A stretch of 64,000 nt of DNA from Meloidogyne chitwoodi. Taxonomy: Eukaryota; Nematoda; Chromadorea; Rhabditida; Meloidogynidae. The notes beneath the pieces are model-generated. The model had not been told where the DNA came from, did not search any database, and saw nothing but the letters and a program-made list of their open reading frames with translations. The position numbers and the translations under genes were made by a program. Positions 1 through 13,600 of this stretch are shown in pieces. The stretch lies in the NCBI GenBank assembly GCA_015183035.1, contig JACZZP010000011.1, positions 1,178,001 through 1,242,000 on the forward strand, read 5' to 3'. Every line of letters starts with the position of its first letter. The first letter of the stretch is position 1.

Positions 1-391
1 GGAATTTGTGAGCCATCATATTCCAACCATTTCTTTTCTGTGTATATTACCCATCGATTACGAGGCATAAATTGCGAGTCATCCTATAAAAAAGAAATTT
101 TAGAGAAAAGAAACATTATATTAAAAATAATATTTTATTTCTATTACAAATATTCGCTTGGAATAATTCTTAAAAAACCTCAAAATATCGATTCCCAAAT
201 TGGTCTTCTCCAACAAATTTACCAGGTTTTAATTCATCGGTCCTTTAAATAAATCAATTAATTAAAAATATAAAAATAATAACTTACAAATAAAGCTGTT
301 TGAACGCAGCTTTCCATCCTCCGACTTGCTTCAACATTTTAGGGAATTTTGCAATCCTATCAAGCATAAAATATTCTCTAAGCGTTGGCAT
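1..391 (-). CDS. NDUFA12: NDUFA12 (complex I B17.2 subunit), 5' part, runs off the left edge
   Basis: Accessory subunit of mitochondrial NADH:ubiquinone oxidoreductase, on the matrix side of complex I. Three exons can be read on the minus strand: 391-288, 242-179 and 83 to the window edge. The phases join cleanly and give MPTLREYFMLDRIAKFPK, then QVGGWKAAFKQLYL, TDELKPGKFVGEDQFGNRYF and MPRNRWVIYTEKKWLEYDGS. The G(K/T)xVGxDxxGNxYxE core and the RxRWVxY block are family hallmarks. The C-terminal PPEWHxWLH part lies outside the window. Start is the first ATG of the open exon. Splice signals are GTAAG at 287 and AG acceptors at 243-244 and 84-85. High confidence in identity. Confidence 0.92.
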
Positions 392-526
392 TTCTATTCT
401 TATTATCAAAAATATTTTAATAAAAACGAAAAGTAAATAAATATTTAACAAATTAAAAAAACGAAATAAAATATAATGAGGAAATATGATAACATAAAAA
501 AGAAAGGATATAAAGAAAAATAGTTG

Positions 527-757
527 GGGTCAACTGAGTGCCGCCAACTGAGTGCGAGCCAAAGCGCAGAATTAACGGATAATTAAATTAACTAGAACTT
601 GTCCAAATTCGTCCCAATTTTTTAAATGTATCATTCGATTAGCCTTAAGAGCTTTTTCGAATAAACTTAAAAAATTGCCATCTTTAGAATTTTGATTTGT
701 TCAACGAGTTGCTTGTTCAGTTGGGTTCGCTCTCAGTTGGCAGCACTCAGTTGACCC
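527..757. mobile_element. Short foldback element (MITE-like)
   Basis: Imperfect terminal inverted repeats of about 34 bp lie at 527-560 and 723-757 (GGGTCAACTGAGTG at one end, CACTCAGTTGACCC at the other), with about 160 bp of ordinary AT-rich sequence between. Inside each arm the word CAACTGAGTG or its variant occurs twice. No open frame. A target duplication is not obvious. Confidence 0.7.
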
Positions 758-1089
758 TTTTCGAAAGAAAAAGACATAATGCCAAAATCACCTTAGTTAT
801 TTAAAAACAGGGATACGCCCGATTGGTCAATGACCGATTGGTCTTTGTAAATATTTATTTAGTTAGTTTATTTAAAATTATATTTTAAAAGAGATAAAAC
901 AATTTTTAAATTTATCTTAATATTTTTAAATTAGTATTTATTAAAATATATAAATTTTATTTAACAAAAATAATTAAAAAATAAAAATAAATTGAATAGA
1001 AATATATTTATTTTTTATGAAATCATTGAATATCCATTAAGCATATCTAATGTCACTAAAAATAAGTAAATATATTTATATTATATATT
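758..1089. other. Intergenic, AT-rich
   Basis: No gene seen. A small direct repeat of CGATTGGTC occurs at about 819-845. The rest is homopolymer-rich sequence between the MITE and the stop of the clarinet-like gene. Confidence 0.5.
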
Positions 1090-1692
1090 TTAAATTAAAC
1101 CTGGATTATAATCAAAAAATCGATCATTTTGTTGATTATTTAATAAATTAAATTCTGTTGTTTCTCCATTTATTGAAGAATAAGAAAATGACGGTTGTTG
1201 AAGTGCAAACCATCTAGGAGTGCCACTAAAAACAATTGAAGTGTCTATGAAATATTAAAAAAAATTAAATTTAATTAAATTAAATTAAAAAAAACCTCCC
1301 AAGCTAACCAAACATTGACCTAAAGGTTGATTTTCACTTCTTCTATCACGTTCATAATTATAAACTGTAAGTTCTAAGAAATGACTAGCTAGTCTATCTG
1401 CCCCAATTTTATATTCTATTAATTGATCCCAAACAGGATTTGAAGTTTTTGGTTGATATTTAGTTCGACGTTTATTTTCAACTCTTTTTAAAAAATAAAA
1501 TTAATAATCTTTTTTTTAATTTACTTTCTTCCTGGTAATAAATATATTTTAACATAAGCATTTGGAGGTATTCCATTTTCACTAAAAGGTAAAGCTCTAG
1601 CTGCTAAAATATAAACTTGAAGTAATTCTTCTTGTGGAGCATATGCAAGTGCTAATTGTAAATAACCATGTGAACCATTTAATCGAGCACTC
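1090..1692 (-). other. cla-1: C2 domain exons of the clarinet-like gene
   Basis: Three exons (about 1692-1522, 1490-1297 and 1244-1090). They read HGYLQLALAYAPQEELLQVY, LAARALPFSENGIPPNAYVK, then KTSNPVWDQLIEYKI, LELTVYNYERDRR, GQCLVSLG and GTPRWFAL, the C2A pattern of RIM/Piccolo proteins. The usual Ca-binding loop DxNGxxDPYVK is replaced by ENGIPPNAYVK and the second loop is YERDRRSE, so Ca2+ binding is doubtful. The intron join after GQCLVSLG is in phase (G|AC). The protein ends about 30 residues past the domain at FFDYNPGLI. Confidence 0.8.
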
Positions 1693-4600
1693 TAAATTTT
1701 TTTTTTTAATTTTTAAAAAAAATATACTTTTCCATTATTAATAAAAGGATATTCTTTTAAATTATTAATTAAAGAATATTCTTTATTATTTTTTTGTTGT
1801 TGTTTTATTAAATTTTCATCTTCTTTTTCTTCTTCGTCACTAATGCTATTACTACTTTGATGAGCTGGAACAGGTGGAGGTTCATTTGGAGAATGCCAAC
1901 AATCAGAATTTACTATTTAAAATAAATAAATAATTTTTATTATAAAAACACTTTTTTTAATAATTACTTTGTTTATTGTTTCTATTAAATTTTTCTTCCT
2001 TTTCATTATTTTTAGTTCTTCTTTCAATTTTTTTCTCTTCAAATTCATTAAAAATAAAATTATTATTCTTTTGTTTTTCTTCATTATTTTTTGTACATGA
2101 AACAATTAATTCAATTTCTCCAGTGCTTGCCTGAATAATTCTTTCAACTTCTTCATAAGTTTTTTCACTTAACAAAACTCCATTCCATTCAAGAACCTTT
2201 TTTAAATTAATTTAAAAAAATATATTTATTTATTTAAAAATAAAAATAACCTGATCTCCTTCAGTTAATTCTCCCAACATTTCATTAGCAATATTTTTAT
2301 CTATATAACTAATAAAAGCACCTAAGTCACCATTTGGCATCTTTTTTCCACCAACAATACGAATACCCAAATCTTTAAAATTAAAAAAAAATAGGTAATA
2401 ATTTTTATATTTAACCTTTAAAAATATTTTCATATTTATATCTTCTAGTTAATAATAAACGTTTAATTTTTGATGAACGTTTAGATGATTTATGTCTCAA
2501 ATTGTTTTCTGTTTGAAATAATAATTGTTAAGATAATCAAACAATAAATAATTAAAAATTATATTAAAATTATTATTAAATTTAGTAATTATAAGAGCTC
2601 ATCCAAATTAAAAGATAGGAAAGAAATTTAAAAAATAATAATAAAGATTGGATAGAAAGTAAAGATAAATATTAAAAATAAGCTTTACTTTTTAATTCTG
2701 AGTTAATTTTTTTTATATTTAAAAATATTTTTTATCATTAGTTAAAATCCTGAAAAAATTAATATAATTGATTTAAATAAATATTTATTTGCCTGAGATG
2801 AAGATTGATAATATTTAGGTTAAATTAAAAAAATAATTTAATTAATTTAATTAATTCTATATTATTCTAATAATTACTTAATTTATATATTTTTAAATAT
2901 TTTGACTAAATTTTTAATTTCCTAAATTGTACCTTAGAAACTGCTTCTTTTTCTTTCTCTTTTTTCATTTGTTCTATTACATATTATTTAGCTTCTTCCT
3001 TTAAATATAAATTTATTATCTCTTTATTTTATTAATATTTAATATTTTTTAAATTAATTTTTAATTTCCTAATATAAAAAATAAAATTTATTTTATAAAT
3101 TTATTCTCCAATTTTAATAATTATTTAATTGAATGATAAAAAATGACGAAAAAGTGAAAAAAAAATTTGAATAAAAATTAAAACATTAAAAATTAAAATA
3201 TAATATTAAAATAAAAAGAAATTATAGCCTAATAAATTGAGGGAATGATTAAAAAAATAATAAGAAAGACATAAGCAACAAATAAATTGAAAAAGTGGAT
3301 GAGCTCTTTGAATTATTACCAAATAAAAAATCTTCAAAACTAATTACATCTACTACCTGTAATTCTACTATTTATTTTTTTGACATTCTGTGGCCATTCG
3401 TTTGATAATTCATTTGGCCAACTTTCATCAGCACTGTGAATAATAGGAGTTTGTTGTCTTTTTCTTAAAATACTTGGAGGTAAACTACGGCTTTGATGTT
3501 GTTGATGTTTATTATAATAATAAGATGAAGGAATAGATAAAGATTGAAATTGTTGTTGAGTTTGTGGGTGAATTCTTTGATTTGATATTATTTTATTAAT
3601 TCTGTTTGGTGTTCTTTCATAAATTGATCTACTAAATTGTTGTTGAGGTTGTAATAATATTTGTTGATATGAAGGAGAAGGATATCCACCATAATAATAA
3701 TTATTATAATTATTATCTATTTCTTCACTAATCTGACTATAAGAAGGTTGTTGCCCTCTCCAACTAAAATTTCCATATTCGAGTGTAGGGGGAGGTCTTG
3801 CTCCATAATTTGTCTCATTTCTGCTATAAACAAAAGGTTGTTGTAATTGCTTAAATTGTCGGTTATCATTATATCTTAAATCATGAGAATCTGGAAATAA
3901 TTCCATCCTTTGTTGATCATCAAAATAATAATTATTATTATTATAGCTTGTAATTCTATCACCAAAAGGTTGACCACCTTATTGAAAATTATTTAATTTT
4001 TTAGAATTTAAATGCGAGGATGTTGGTATTTCATTTATAATTATTGCAAAAAAATAGAATTTTTTACTAAAAAATTTAATTTATTTTTTTAAAGAAACAA
4101 TTATTTAAAAACAATTAATTTGCAATAACAATAATAATAAAATATTAATAAATAGTACCAAAAGGTTGTTGTTGTTGTAAAAGTAGTCTATTATCTCGTT
4201 CTCTCTCATCAGCCATTTTCTGTTGTTTTTGTTGCTCAATAAAATGATTATTTAAAAAATTTGCATATTCAGATAATAATTCATTTGGAGATTTTTGATT
4301 AATATTTGAATGGTCTCTAATTGATTGAATGTCTAAAAAGTCTGATTGTCTTTGTAGAGATATTTGAGGTTTTTGATGATCATTTTGAAAATCATCAATT
4401 CCTAAATGATTGAGAGAATGACTTTGCTGTTGTTGTTGCCAATTTGAAGGTTGTTGTTGTCTTCGAAATTGTTGCATTGAATCGAATTGACTTTCAATTT
4501 GTTGGCCTCTTCCAAAATTATCAGAAAATTTTCCAAAATAGTTACTATTAGAACTATCAAGATCTTGAAGAGAATATGAACCATAAAAAGAAGATGGCAT

Positions 4601-7600
4601 TTGTTGTTGTTGTTCTAAATAATTTCTGTTCCATTGTTGTTCCTTTGGAGTAAATGAGGAAGTCATATTCCGTTCATAATCTCTCGGCAATGAGCCATAA
4701 TTATATTTATAACGATTTTGTGATGAACGTTGATATGAACTAGGTATTGATAAAGGGCCCAAATTAGTAGCTTCAGGCCATCCTCTAGGCAAAGAGTTTG
4801 TACCAGTAAATGTTGGATAAATTCTTTTCTGAAGAGTTTGTTGTTGATAATGTGGCCATTGTCTTTGTTGACATGTTGTCAAAACATTATAACGTAAATC
4901 ACCCAATGAATTGTAGTATTGTTGTTTTAATCTTCGTTGATCTAATTCAGCACGTATACAACGTTCTTTTCGACTTCGTTCACTTTGTGTATCATCGGTA
5001 AGTTGAAAACGATCGAGTCGACTGTTGTCACGATATCGCAACCAAGGAGGGGGATAAGGGTGAGAACGTTGTTGTGTCAAGTCTATACGAGAAGAAGTTA
5101 ACAAACGACGAGAGGAAGGATCATCTGACATTGGTTGATGTACTCGATGAGCACCAGAGTAGGCTCTTAATGTTATTATTGTCTATATATTTATATTTAT
5201 CTAAAACTAATTAAGACATTAACTAAATATAAAAGGCAAAAGAGAAAAAGAAATACCGGCGAAGCTTTTCCTCAGATGTCCACAATTGTTCCTTTCCAGC
5301 TATTTCGCCAACAATATTATCAATTTCAACACATGGGTCTGTTTGTGTTTCAGCACAAAGAGCGGTCTGAGTACAAGCTTCTCTTGTATTAATAGATCTT
5401 TTTATCGTTTGTTGCATTTTAACATTAATTCCATCTCTTTTTTGGATTGAACTAAAGTTTTCTAAAGGAATAATCTTTTGGGGTGAAAATGAAGGAAATG
5501 CTTCTTCCTCAGCTTGACATGCAATTGATCTTGCAATACAAATCTTTTGAAGTTGTTCTGATGCTGAAGAAGTTGAAGGCAAACCATAATGAGGAATAAC
5601 TGTTTTTTGTTGTTTATTTATATTTGAGGGGACAATTCTAGCACCAGCTATTAAATCTTTAGGTAGAGAACATTTTATAACTTTTGGTATTGAATCTAGC
5701 TCAATTGGACGAATAGGCACTGAAATGTCTTTAGAAGAAGAAAATAGTAAATCTCCGCCATTTCTCAGCCAACGATCAATTTGGTACTGTCTGTGACGAG
5801 CCTCAATTTCACAAGTATTTAAAGCTTCACGTCGTCGTTTTAGTGCTTCACGTAATTCTTTTTTAAACATTAAATGGCAAAGAGTTTCTTGGGTGGCACG
5901 TTGTTCAACATTACTTAAAAATGGTTTTTGTTGTATTTGAGTAGCTTTAATTGATGTTGTTGTTGTATTTAAAGTATTTTTCCAAGATGGAGAAGAAAAA
6001 AGCAAAGAAGAAGAATAAGAAGTTGTGGAAGAAGAATTTAGAGAAGAAATATTCTTTAAAGATTGTAAAGAGCCTAAAGATCTTGAATAATCTGATTGCT
6101 TTTTATGAAATTGTGGAGATTTTTCTTCATTTGATTTAATAAAAGTAGCTCCAGGAATGACAGATGCTGTCATTGAAAGACGATCCAAAGTAGTAGTACT
6201 GCATGGAGGATAATTTCTTCCAGAAAATTGTGAAGATTTATTTATTGGAAATTGTTGTTTATTATCATCAAAAAATGTTTCTTCTTCTTTCTTTTGTTGA
6301 TTTTCTAAAAAATAATCAAGCCCTTGGCTATTTGTTGTACTAACAGATGACTTTTCAGGTGCATAAGAAGTATAATAAGTTATTGGTTGATTTGTTGTTA
6401 TTAAAGTATTATTTGTAGCTAATAAAGAAGAAGAATGACGTCTATTAATTAATTCTAAATTATTTGAGGATATTTCATTAAAAATAGGAGAAGTTGAAGT
6501 TTGAGTTGTTTTATAGGAATGAATGGGAATAGTTGGTTGTCTTTGCTGTAAAGAAGAGGTTGAAGAAGAAAAATTAAGGCCTTGAAAATAGCTTTGTTGA
6601 ATAATTTGTTGTTGAACAGCCGATGTTGGTAATGAAGGTAACCGTCTACGGCCCATCTCTGTAGAACAACAAATAACCGGTAAAGGTGGATAATACTGAG
6701 ATTGTTGAGCAGAAGAAGTATTAACAGTTGTTGGTGAAGTAATACAAGGTTTTGTTGTATTAATGGCAGTAATATTAATAATAATAGTAGAAGTAGTAGT
6801 AGAAGTGCTAATAGATTGAGTAATTGCATTATCCTAAAGACACACAAAATTTAATTTAAAATAAGAAAATTAACATTTAATAAATAAAAATATTTTCAAA
6901 GATTCCTTTCCAATCGAGTTGTGAGACAATAAATTTATTTTATTTTTTGAAATAATATTTCTCTTACTATATTATTTTAATAAGAATCCTTCAGTTGATG
7001 TTGTAGTCGAAAATTACAACAATAAATTGATATAGAAAAACACATTTTAATAAATATAATTTAAATAAAATTTATTTTCTAGAGAGAAAAAATGACCTGA
7101 ATTTAAATTAAAAAATTAATATTTTTATTTATTTATTTATTAAATATAAATAAATAAATAAAGTTAAAAAAATATATATCTCGAATGTCAATATTTAATG
7201 CAATTCCTTTTTTACTAAAATTTTTATCGGCTTTTTGTTAGAAAATAAAAAGCAAAGGAGAAGAAACAAAAAAATAAAATAAAGAAAAATAAAGGAGCAG
7301 TAAGTAAATATTATAGTACTAAAAGTACTAGCTAGTTAGTAAGTACATATATTACTTATTTTTTATGGTTTTACACACCTCGGCACTGACGAGAAAAATG
7401 AGAAATGGACTAAAAAAAAAAGAAAATATTTTTGTATAATAAAGGATTGCCTAATATTACTACTACTATTTTTGCGTGTTTGATTGAGTGAAAGAAAAGG
7501 ACTGCCGCAGCGGGATTTAAAATAAGAGTATGGAGAAAATCTATTTTTTACTTTAATGATGTTTTGAATACTCTTAAGACATAACAAAAAATAAAACTAA

Positions 7601-10600
7601 ATATAGTGCAAGAATTGCCTGTGGCAATGTTTTCCGGTATTGGCGTGAAACATTGGCAACCGTTATATTACTAAGTAAAAGGAAGGAAGTGAGGCGAGTG
7701 AAATAAGCGAGGCACAATAAATAAATAAACTTTGAGGGTGGAGAATAGAAGTAGTTAAAAAAAATATTTTTGAAAATATTTTTGAGAATCTCAAATAAAT
7801 AAAATAATTTTTTAAAAAAGTAATTAAAATTTTTAAATAAAAAAAGTTTGTCTCACAACTCGATTTTTATAATTTGTTAAGAATAAAAAATTAATTTAGG
7901 TATAATAAATATTAAAAATAAATAAAATTAATTTAATAAAAATAAAAAATATTTTAAAAATTTTTAATAAAAATCACAGCAAATTAAATAAATAAAAATA
8001 AAATAAAAATTAATTATTATTTATTTTAATAATTCCCCACCGTTAAAATTCTCATGTCATTATTAAAAGTATTATTATTAGATGTAGTAGTAAAAGTAGT
8101 TGTTGTAGTAGTTGTAGTTGTTTTTATTATAGATTTATTAGAATTATCATCATTACTATTAATTATTGTTAAATTCATTGCTGGAGAACGTTTTAACCTT
8201 AAAAAATAAATTTAAAAAATAAATAAATATTTAAATTATAATAATACTTAAGTGATTGTGGAGTAATATCTAATTCTTCTTCTTCTGGTTTTTCAGTTTT
8301 TATTTCAATAATATTATTATTTAAAGATGAAGGAATATTTTTTTGAATAATATTTTGTTCATTTAAAGAAATAAAAGGATTATTTTCTTTATCAATATTA
8401 TTTTTAATTTCATTTTGTTGTATAAAAGTAGTATTAGGGGGTTGTGGAGCATTTCTAATTGGAGTTATTAAAGGTATTATTTGAGATTCTATAGGTAAAG
8501 AAGATTTGGATTTTGATCTTAATTAAATTCATTTTATAAAAAAATTTAATTTTAATTATAAATAAATAATTTATTAATTTTTAAATAAAAAAATTTAAAA
8601 ATATTTTTAGAATAAAAAGAAAAGGTTGTTTTAAAAATTATTTTAATTACCGAGAACGTCTTCTTTCACTATCAGCTGCCATTTCAGGTGAAATAAGTGT
8701 TGGCAAAATATCTGAATGTAAAGGTTTTCTTTCTATTCTTTCTGCATGATATATTCCTTCACGATCACTTGGACCTTCAGCCTCAGCAGGACTTTCATTA
8801 ATTGTATAAACAGGACCTGGACGATGAGAAAAATAAATTTGATGATCAAATTGTGATGAAGAAGAAAAATCTGATCTTCCTTCATTTAATATAAAAGTTT
8901 CACGATCATCGGCTTCTAATCGCTAAAAAAATTAAAAAAATATATTATAAAAATATTTTTTTTAATATTTAAAAAATATTAAACAAGAATATATAAATAA
9001 AAGATAAAATTAAAGATAATAAGTATATAGAGAAAATAAATAAATAATTAAATAGCTAAAAACAAGATTTTATAAAATTAATAAGATTGTTGTCTAAGTG
9101 AATATAAAAATGTTTTTTCAAAAAATCCATTCACATTTTAGCTTAACAAATAATTAAATAAATATTTATATTTAAAAAAGAAATGAATTTAATAAATAAT
9201 ATATTTATTTTTGTAATAATATTAACATTTAAAATAATTTTATTAAAAGGACAATGGCCAAGATGGGGTTTTTTGTAAATATTATTATTTTAAATAATTT
9301 TAAAAAATTAAAACAGAGGAAAGAACTTTGGATTGTATTAAAAATGTAGGAGAATGTATTTTAATTGCCCCAAATTCAAAAGTAAAGAGAGATCCTAATC
9401 GTTATAAATGTCGAAGGGAACCAATGCCTCAAACAAAATGGAATAAATTGGCAATAAATTCAACAAGTTTATTTTTTATTTTTAAATAATAAATTGAATG
9501 AAAAAAAGCACGTATTGCATGTCCAATTGGTTGTGAACAGGACGCAGATCTTTCGGTAAGATAATTATATAGAAAATAAATAAAAAGAGAATAATAAAAC
9601 AAAATTTAAGGTTATCCAGAAAAAACCAATTGATAACAAAAAATGTCAAAAATATTATACGTTAGTATTTTTAAATATTATTTTTATTTTAATTGTAAAA
9701 ATTTTAGTTATGGAAAATATCGTGATCAAAAAGAAGGAGAATGGTATTTATGGTTAACAGACCCTTGTGTAGCAAAGTTTATTTTTTTTTAATATTAAAA
9801 AAAATAAAAATAAAAATAAAAGATTAACTACACATTGCCGTTTTAATGATATTCCATTTCATCAAGAAAATAATAATTTAACATTAAATAATGAAAGTGC
9901 TCTACAGATTGCAGAAAATGAGCAGCGTCGCGGCAGAAAGAAAAAAATTGCTTGAAAAAGTTAAAAATAAATAAATAAATTATTAAAATAAAAGATTTTT
10001 CTTTAATTTTATTAAAATTATAAATATTCTTGTTGAATAAATTTAATAAATTTTATGTTTTACTATAATTTAAAAAATATTCAAGACAAAAAAGTTTGGA
10101 TAAGAATTTATTTTTAGAAAAAATATTAAAAATTAATTTTAATTAAATATTTATTTATTTATTTAAAATAAAATAAAAAAACCTCTTGTTTAACAATAAC
10201 TTCTCCTTCACCATCTTCATCATCTTCTTCATTTACTTCTTCACTAGAATTATTTAATAAATATTGTTCATCATTAACAGCAATAGCTTCAACTAAAAAA
10301 GGATTTGTTCTTTGTCTATAAAGTATTGTTGAAGAAGAAGGTTTTTGTTGTTGTTGTAAAATTAAATTATTATTAATTGTTGAAGGAGAATAAACATTTG
10401 CTGGATCTTCCATAAAAAAATTATCTTCAAATTGATTAATATTTTTAATAACTTTAGGCAAAATCTATAAAATAAATTAATTAATTAAATATTATTTTAT
10501 TAAATAATTTTCTAACTTTATTATTATTATTATTAGATTGTTGTACTGGTTTTTTTGCCCATTTAACATCAAATTCATCATCTGCTGCTTCTCCAAATGA

Positions 10601-13600
10601 TTGTATTTGTTGAAGAAGTTCAGCTTCTAATTTTTGTTTCTCAATTTCATTTTCTTCTTGAAATGCAGCAATTGAGGCAGGGGAAACTGTTGGCGCTTTA
10701 ATTACCTTTAAAAAAGTAATAATAATTAATTATTAAATTAATAATTACCTGATCTGGATAATCATCTTCTTCCCCTTCTTCTGAACTAGAACTTCCTTGT
10801 CTTAATTGTGTAATAATCCGAGTTTTTTTAACATTAATAATTTCTTCACTTTCTTTTTCTTCTTCATCTTCTGATTCTTCCTCAGGAGGTGTTTTCTCTT
10901 CAGTGACAGTAATTGTTGGAGGAGGATTAATTTGTTGTGGTCTTTGTTGGGTAAATAAAGAAATTGACTTTGAAGGGGTATTATTAAATGTTGGAGAACA
11001 TGGGTCTTCCATTTCTACCTAAAAGGAAATTTTTTTGTAAATAATTTAAATATGTATTTTACCTCAAAATAACCACCACCACTATCACTTTTTTGAAGTC
11101 TTTTCTCTTCAATATCAGCTAATTGAACAAAATCATGTTCTTCAATCATTTCTTGTTCTTCTGTTGTAGGTACAAAACTGCCAGTATAAATACTACGGGC
11201 AACAGCTGCCATTTCTTCTTCAACCTCAGAGACCGTAGACATTGAGGATTTCTAAAATAATTAAAAAATTTAAAATAAAGATAATGATAATTTATTTATT
11301 TAAATTTATTTTTATAGAATTTACTTGTTGTTGTTCATTAAATTCTTGTTTAGATAATTTTTGTTTTTCTTTAAATTGTAGAATAGCTTCAGCACTTTTT
11401 GGAACAGTTTCCCAACAACCCCTTACAGTCTCTGCACTAATTTCTTCTTCTGTCAATTCTTCATCATTTCTTTTATTTTTCTCTTCTTCATTAATAATAT
11501 CAAATTCTTCTGTAAAATCTGTAGTCCAAAGTTTTTTAGTTGCAGAATTTACAACAACATTTTCCCAAACTTCTGGGGGAGCCTAAAATAAAAAATAATT
11601 TTATTAACTTACTTTTTAATAACAATTTTATAAAGGCTAAAAGAGATGATTATTTTTTCTAATATTCCTCTCATTTTATTTTAATTTATTTAATAACCGT
11701 AAATTCTTGACGTGGTGGTTGAATCCAAAGATCTTCTTCCTCTTCTTCTTCTTTATATTCTTCATCCTCAATTGGACTAATTTTTGGTAATGTCTCTGAC
11801 TTGGGTAAATCATCTAATTGTTGTTGCATAGTTGGGGAAGGAAGGACAGGCTGTCCATATTTAGATAAATCCTTAATAAGTACTTATATAATTATTATTA
11901 AAATATTAAAAAAAACTTTTACTTCTAAAAAGGAAATAGATTGTTGTATATCAACAATTTCTTTATTTTCTTCATCCAATTCGCTCAATTTCAATTTATG
12001 ATCTTCCTTCTTTGGCTCAATATTTAATATATCAATAGATTTATTATGTCTTTCTTCATTTCTGTCAAATTCTTCAGCAGCTTTTATTACTTCCAAAATT
12101 TTATTTTGTTCTTCAATAGAGAGACCACTCATATCTGGGGAAGATAAATAATATTTTTGTTCTTCTTCCTCATTTTTTTGTTCCTCTTTTTCCTCAAAAA
12201 TACTTTTTTTTCTTGTCATTTCCTCATCTAATTGTACACATTGCATTACCGAAATAAGTTTAAGTTGTTCTTCTTCTGAAAGTAATTCAGCACCTGGAGG
12301 AAGTTCAATAGCATTAGTATCAATTTGAGCAAGTGATAGAGAACGACCGGCAGAGGTTGTTATTTGTAATTCATCTTCATCTGTAGTTAAAAAACCTAAG
12401 GAAGAATGTGGTCGTTTACTAGGGGAAGAGGAAGCAGAAGAAGGGGGTTGTTTTGAAGCCTTAAAAAAGAACAGATTAATTAATTGAATGTTGTTATGAA
12501 TTAAAATATAATAATAGACTCTTGTCAGTTAATTTAAAAAATAATAATTATTAAAAAATAACTTACAGAAGCAGTTGCCTCAGACATTGCTTGATTAGCT
12601 TTTTCTACAGCACTTGCCGCTTTAGCACTTAACTGTTCACCCGCTGCCTGCATAGCATCCTTCAATTTTCCTGTTGTTAATTTACTGAATTTTCCACTAA
12701 ACATATTGCCAAAACCACCACCACTATTTGAAGAGGACTTTTGGCCGAACATTGAACCAAAAGAAGAATTTATTGTTTTAGTAAATGTTGGGGGTGGTGA
12801 ATGTTTTGACTGAGATGTTGTTGATAATTGAGAAGAAGTATTGCTATGAATAATTATTGGTGATGCTAAAATAATTTAAATTATATATCGAATTAAATAA
12901 AAAATTATTAAAAATAACAAACTATCAGAAAAATCAGTTAGTAAAGGACCACTTATTGGTGTTGGCACTCTATGAATAGATGAAATACTCCGTGTTTGTT
13001 GCTCATCATTTAATGTTGATAAATTTAATAATTTAATATTATTTTCCTCAAAATCTTTATTTTCTGTAAGGCCATAACTAAAAAATAAACTTTTCTAAAA
13101 TTAAATATATATATTTAAATTTAAAAAGTTAAAAAATAATTGATTAATTTTAAATAAATAAAAAATCTAAAAAAGAAAGGCGTTGGCTAAAAGCTTGAAA
13201 TTTTAAAAAAGTGCGCATTTTTTCTCTAGGGGAATTACTCAATGGCTGGTTTCAGAGTAAGTGCTCTATTTGTTAGGAAATAAAATAGAATAAGGAGTAA
13301 AGGAAAGGCTCTTTTTGTTGGTACTATATTGACTAAAAATAAGTAAAAATATTATTTTTTGCCATTTACTTTGTTTGTTTTTTAATATTTATTTAAAAAA
13401 AAAATAAAAGTTTTTTTTATAAATATACTTGCCTAAAATATTTTTGGCCAAATTCTTCTATTTTTTCTTTTTCTAAAATGTTTTTTCCTTTATTAATGTC
13501 TATTGCCTTTACTGGTGGTTTCTCCCAATATTGGTTTTCAATTAGTTCTTCTAAAATTTGTTTTTTTTGTTGACTTTCTTCTATTAAAATATTATTACCA

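Noticed and set aside
1090..2515. The PDZ-C2 block as RIM/UNC-10
   Set aside because: The PDZ residues (SEKTYEEVERIIQASTGE) fit Piccolo better, there is only one C2 domain, and the acidic repetitive exons upstream fit clarinet. RIM cannot be fully excluded without a tree.
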